A DNA stretch of 64,000 nucleotides from Janthinobacterium sp. PAMC25594. Lineage in GTDB: Bacteria; Pseudomonadota; Gammaproteobacteria; Burkholderiales; Burkholderiaceae_D. Under the pieces are notes generated by a model. The model did no database searches, was not told the origin of the DNA, and was given only the letters and a program-made list of their open reading frames with translations. The stretch spans positions 1,240,001 to 1,304,000 of the forward strand of contig NZ_CP080377.1 in assembly GCF_019443505.1 (NCBI RefSeq). The letters run 5' to 3'. Shown here piece after piece: positions 60,757-64,000 of this stretch. The number at the start of each line of letters is the position of its first letter. Position 1 is the first letter of the stretch. Both the position numbers and the translations under genes were made by a program.

Positions 60757-61622
60757 TTCTTTTCACTTTCCGCCAGCTTGGCGCGCCATTCGGCGGCGTC
60801 TTCGGCATTCGCCGCTTGTCCCAGTTCACCGTTGACGTACACGTCGAGCATGCGCCGCATGGCGGGCAAGTCGCCGCTCCATGCGGCCCGCTCGTACCAG
60901 ACCAGGGCCAGCTTGTCCGACTGTTTCACGCCCAGGCCCAACTCGTGCGCGCGGGCCAGGTTGCGCATGCCGGCCGGTTCCTTTTCACGCGCCGATCTGT
61001 CATACCAGTGGAAAGCCTCGCCGCGCTCCTGCTCATCGGTGGCTGCGCGCATCAGGTGTTCACCGAGCGCGTTGTAGGCAGGGATAAAGTGTTCTTCGAG
61101 CGCGGCCTTCTTCAACCAGGTGATGGCCAGTGCCTGTTCTTCGGCACTGCTGTCGCCGTCAATGAATTCCAGCGCCAGGATGGTTTGCGCCAGCGCATCG
61201 CCTTGCGCCACGCCCTTGCGCAGCCAATATTGTCCCTGCACGCGGTCGATGGGCACCTTGCCGCCCACGGTATAGGCCAGCCCCATGGCCGATTGCGCCG
61301 GCGCATAGCCGCCTTCGGCCGACTTGCGCACCCAGGCCATCGAGTGCGCCGTGTCTTGCGGCGCGCCGACGCCCAGCTGCAGCATGCGCGCCAGCGCCAG
61401 CTGCGCCTCCACGTCGCCCGCTTCGGCCGCACGCCGGGTCTCGGCAAATTCGGCGATGCTTTCCGGGCTATGGGTAGTCACATCGGCCCGTGCCTCGATG
61501 GCGATCAGCTGCAGATCGAGCAAGGTGGGCGAGCTTTGCGCCAGCACAGGCAGCGGCAATAGCAAAGGGATCAGCAACAGTAATTTCCTGGGCATGCGGC
61601 GGAGTCGGGAAGAAGAAAACAT
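60753..61622 (-). CDS. Exported Sel1-repeat protein (upstream copy)
   Basis: This protein of about 289 residues has a signal peptide (basic RLRRMPRK, then LLLLIPLLLPLPVLAQ). Sel1 repeats follow, for instance AQLALARMLQLGVGAPQDTAHSMAWVRKSAEGGYAPAQSAMGLAY, and NLARAHELGLGVKQSDKLALVWYERAA. It is clearly a paralogue of the downstream protein, with about the same repeat order. The start is uncertain: ATG at 61622 or at 61595, both without a strong ribosome site. The pair is translationally coupled. Confidence 0.83.
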   Translation of the reverse strand: MFSSSRLRRMPRKLLLLIPLLLPLPVLAQSSPTLLDLQLIAIEARADVTTHSPESIAEFAETRRAAEAGDVEAQLALARMLQLGVGAPQDTAHSMAWVRKSAEGGYAPAQSAMGLAYTVGGKVPIDRVQGQYWLRKGVAQGDALAQTILALEFIDGDSSAEEQALAITWLKKAALEEHFIPAYNALGEHLMRAATDEQERGEAFHWYDRSAREKEPAGMRNLARAHELGLGVKQSDKLALVWYERAAWSGDLPAMRRMLDVYVNGELGQAANAEDAAEWRAKLAESEKK

Positions 61623-61729
61623 GCATGGTAGCCGATGCATGGCCAGATTGGCGCGCACGGCAGGCGAAGTTTGACAGGGGGCGTTGGCAGGCTTACATTG
61701 CACGGGCTCACCACTTATACAGGAACACC

Positions 61730-62119
61730 ATGAACCGCCTCGCCACAACCGCCTTGACCCTGCTGCTCGCCGCAGCCTCCGTGGGCGCCAGCGCCGCAGA
61801 CACCCAGCTGGCCGGCTGCGCCGCCAAGCGCGAAAGCATCCGCAACGAATTACAGCAGGCGCAGGAACAGGGCCTGTCCGACAAGGTCGCTGGCCTGACG
61901 CGCGCGCTCGACGAAGTCAACGCCCACTGCCGCGACAGCACCCTGATCGAACGCCACAACAAGAAGGTGCTGAAGGCGCAGGCAAAAGTAAACCAGACGG
62001 AGCGTTCGCTGCGCCTGGCCCAGGAAGCGAATAAAGAGCCGAAAAAGATCGCCAAGCTGGAAGGCAAGCTGGAAAAAGCCAGGGCGGAACTGGCCGCCCT
62101 GCAGGCGCAGCAGCCCTGA
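61730..62119 (+). CDS. Exported DUF1090 family protein
   Basis: This 129-residue protein has a signal peptide (ALTLLLAAASVGASA-A). A highly charged helical body follows (CAAKRESIRNELQQAQEQG, TRALDEVNAHCRD, then KKVLKAQAKVNQTERSLRLAQEANKEPKKIAKLEGKL). The two Cys and the long basic/acidic helix match DUF1090 (E. coli YqjC-like) periplasmic proteins of unknown role. AGGAA precedes the ATG at 61730. It is convergent with the SWIM gene, separated by 13 bases. Confidence 0.88.
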   Translation: MNRLATTALTLLLAAASVGASAADTQLAGCAAKRESIRNELQQAQEQGLSDKVAGLTRALDEVNAHCRDSTLIERHNKKVLKAQAKVNQTERSLRLAQEANKEPKKIAKLEGKLEKARAELAALQAQQP

Positions 62120-62132
62120 CGACAAGCGGCGG

Positions 62133-64000
62133 CTACCCTGCCGCCTCCAGCGCGAGGCACGTCGTGCAGACGTACGCCAGGCGCAAGGCTTGCGCCGCGC
62201 GCGGCGTGCCGACGTAGGCCCCCAGCAGGCCGGCCGGCAAATCCAGGCCCAGCGCGCGCAAGGTGGCGCCGTGTCGCGCCAGTTCGCCGGCCAGTTCGGC
62301 TTCCAGCCGTGGCCGGCCGCTACGCGCCTGCAGTGCGAGAAGGTCGAGCACCTGGGCCAGCACCCGCGCTGCCGCCGAGGTTTGCTGCGGCACCGATGAC
62401 GCCAGGCTGGCGCCCCCCAGGCTCTTGAAAAAACGCGCCAGCGCCGACGGCAGCTTGCCTGCGTCGATCTCGAAATCGAGCGACACCACGCGCAGCTTGC
62501 CATCCTTGGCGATGAGCAGCGCCACCGGCTGCCAGCCACCTGGCTCGCCACGCGCGCGGCTGGCCAGCACGGCACGGATATCGGCGCCATCGGCCACGGC
62601 CGCCTGCAGCCGCGTGATGCGCGGACGCAGCGCCGGCAGTGCCGGAATCTGCAAGTCCAGGGCGGCGCCGCAGGTGTCGAACACTTGCCAATCGAGCCGC
62701 TGCCCCACTTCGTCGAGCTGCGGCCGCGCCACGGCCACCGGACGCAGCACCACGCAATCGACGGGCTCCGGCGTCAAGCCGACGTTACCGCTCACGAAAG
62801 CGGCCAGCGCCGTCCAGTCGCTGAAACCCAGACTCTGCCAGCGCGCATCGTCGAGCGCCCACAGCGGCGCCGCACTGGCGCGCGCCCGGCTGTCCATGGC
62901 AAGGCGCCCATCGTCGGCCAGGGACGCGCCTGCCAACTGCCAGCTCGCCTCGCACATATGCCGGGCGCTGCCGGCACCCGTCCACAGGCTGCCCGCATCC
63001 CATGCCGATTCGCGCGTAAACGAGCGGTCGCTGGCGTCGGGCCGCGCCAGCACCGCCTGCACGATCCGCCCCTCGCCTCCCTCGGCATGCTGCCAGAACG
63101 ACAAGGTCAGGCCATGCGCGCCGCCGCGCGTTTCCCACCAATACGCGCCCAGCGGCAGCAGGTCGAGGGGCGCGTCGCCGGCCGCATCAAAGCTGCGCCG
63201 CGCCTGTCCGCGCAAGCGCCGCAAGAGCGGGCCAGGCGCGTGTTCGAGCGCCGCGCACAAGGCGCTGATGGCCGCCATCTCTTCGAATGCCTGGCGCTCG
63301 CTGGCGTGGTAATCGCGCCGCACGAGCAAGTCCAGCGTACCGCCCAGGCCACGCAACAGGGCGGCAAGACGGGGCAGGTTTTCGCTGCGCGCCGACATGG
63401 TCAGCGCGCGCAGCTGGCCGGCGGCAATCGCGCTGGCATGCGACAGGCCATTGTCGTACAGTTCACCGAGCAGCCGCCGCACCTGTGCCAGGAACACCAG
63501 CTCGGATGTACTCATCCCGGGCGCTGCGGTGACAGGCGCCGTCGCGGCGCCCGCCGGCCAGGCAAACTCCCGTCCATGCTTGCGCCAGACGCAGGCCAGC
63601 GCATACAGGTGCAGCGCCTTGCGCAGGGCGGCCGGGGTATCGGACACCATGGCGTCCACACCGGCGCCGCGCAGATAGCTGCAGCCCAGTTTCAACAAGG
63701 GCAGCTCGATCTGCAGCCTGGCGTTGACGATGGTGACGTCCGCCTGGTCGCCTTCCGCCAGCCAGGCCAGCGCCTGGCGCACCGCCGGCTTGCCCGCCTG
63801 CTTGCAGACGGTCGCGCTGTCGAGCGCCAGCACCTCCTCCAGCACACCGGCCGGCGGCGCCTCCTGCGCACCGTCCTGTCCACTGTCTTGTCCACTCTCC
63901 TGCGGCAGTTCGCGCAGCCACACGGCAGCGGCCAGGAGATGCTTGCACATGCCGGGCGCCGGGCAATCGCAGCGGCCCTTCTGCGGTCCTCCCGCATCGA
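62133..64000 (-). CDS. SWIM zinc-finger protein, 5' end outside the window
   Basis: At least 622 codons are visible and the frame is open to the window's right edge. The SWIM motif is complete at the edge: CDCPAPGMCKHLLAA (Cys-x-Cys...Cys-x-His). The ATG at 63950 lies within this motif and is not the start. The remaining sequence is a long Ala/Leu/Arg-rich domain without other recognised motifs; SWIM domains bind DNA or proteins. Bacterial SWIM proteins of this size are often beside a MoxR-type ATPase and VWA gene, which would lie to the right. Confidence 0.85.
   Translation of the reverse strand, partial: DAGGPQKGRCDCPAPGMCKHLLAAAVWLRELPQESGQDSGQDGAQEAPPAGVLEEVLALDSATVCKQAGKPAVRQALAWLAEGDQADVTIVNARLQIELPLLKLGCSYLRGAGVDAMVSDTPAALRKALHLYALACVWRKHGREFAWPAGAATAPVTAAPGMSTSELVFLAQVRRLLGELYDNGLSHASAIAAGQLRALTMSARSENLPRLAALLRGLGGTLDLLVRRDYHASERQAFEEMAAISALCAALEHAPGPLLRRLRGQARRSFDAAGDAPLDLLPLGAYWWETRGGAHGLTLSFWQHAEGGEGRIVQAVLARPDASDRSFTRESAWDAGSLWTGAGSARHMCEASWQLAGASLADDGRLAMDSRARASAAPLWALDDARWQSLGFSDWTALAAFVSGNVGLTPEPVDCVVLRPVAVARPQLDEVGQRLDWQVFDTCGAALDLQIPALPALRPRITRLQAAVADGADIRAVLASRARGEPGGWQPVALLIAKDGKLRVVSLDFEIDAGKLPSALARFFKSLGGASLASSVPQQTSAAARVLAQVLDLLALQARSGRPRLEAELAGELARHGATLRALGLDLPAGLLGAYVGTPRAAQALRLAYVCTTCLALEAAG

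Noticed and set aside
1..64000. tRNA, rRNA, CRISPR arrays, insertion sequences or prophage genes
   Set aside because: No regularly spaced repeats, transposase motifs, integrase or tRNA-like cloverleaf sequence was noticed by eye; a search program could still find a small RNA.

Overview
The window is a high-GC bacterial chromosome segment with densely packed protein genes. There are no rRNA or tRNA genes, phage genes, transposases or CRISPR repeats that I can see. The gene content suggests a free-living betaproteobacterium of the Oxalobacteraceae type (Janthinobacterium/Massilia/Duganella-like). Pointers are a glucokinase-RpiR fusion, an ABC-type inositol cluster with an IolC-DUF2090 fusion, LytTR two-component pairs, many TonB/Cache/chemotaxis sensors, and recC-recB-recD order. 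The organism is an inference; no marker gene is present.

Layout. 1-2630: the 3' end of a class II glutamine amidotransferase, a GNAT acetyltransferase, an orphan sulfate-binding protein with its own terminator, and a small molybdopterin-binding (TOBE) protein. 2682-10461: a DsrE-like exported protein, a LytTR-type regulator/kinase pair, a PBP7-type D,D-endopeptidase, a DMT exporter divergent from a LysR regulator, and a Cache-type chemoreceptor. 10634-22798: recD, recB, recC and a CHASE-PAS-HisKA-REC-Hpt hybrid kinase. 22942-29962: cobA and nasS (siroheme synthesis and nitrate sensing), then a Fur-boxed fecI-fecR-TonB receptor cassette on the other strand, then nasT. The iron cassette therefore lies between the two halves of a NasS-NasT nitrate switch.

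30025-43283: a complete myo-inositol utilisation island. The minus strand encodes binding protein, permease, ATPase, iolC-DUF2090, iolD, iolE, iolB and iolA. The plus strand encodes an RpiR-type regulator, iolG and a second Gfo/Idh/MocA dehydrogenase. The shared promoter region is AT-rich and carries inverted repeats. Together the products import inositol and convert it to a malonate semialdehyde and a triose phosphate.

43299-46465: a RelE/ParE-type toxin-antitoxin pair, a DUF885-like metallopeptidase and an exported ParB-like (ParBc_2) protein. 46521-55644: a glucose-type CUT1 ABC importer (gtsABCD-like) whose ATPase appears frameshifted near its C-terminus, a LamB-type porin, and divergently a glucokinase-RpiR fusion followed by a LacI regulator. 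55667-59671: a Cache-GGDEF diguanylate cyclase, then a fructokinase-like PfkB kinase and an AGE-family sugar isomerase behind a perfect palindromic LacI-type operator. These last two plausibly convert mannose to fructose and then fructose 6-phosphate. 59740-64000: two tandem exported Sel1-repeat proteins, a DUF1090 protein, and a SWIM zinc-finger protein that runs off the end.

I found no clearly unprecedented system. The items most worth checking are the split nasT/nasS locus, the gtsD frameshift, the operator and promoter architecture of the sugar clusters, and the peptidase/ParBc_2 pair.
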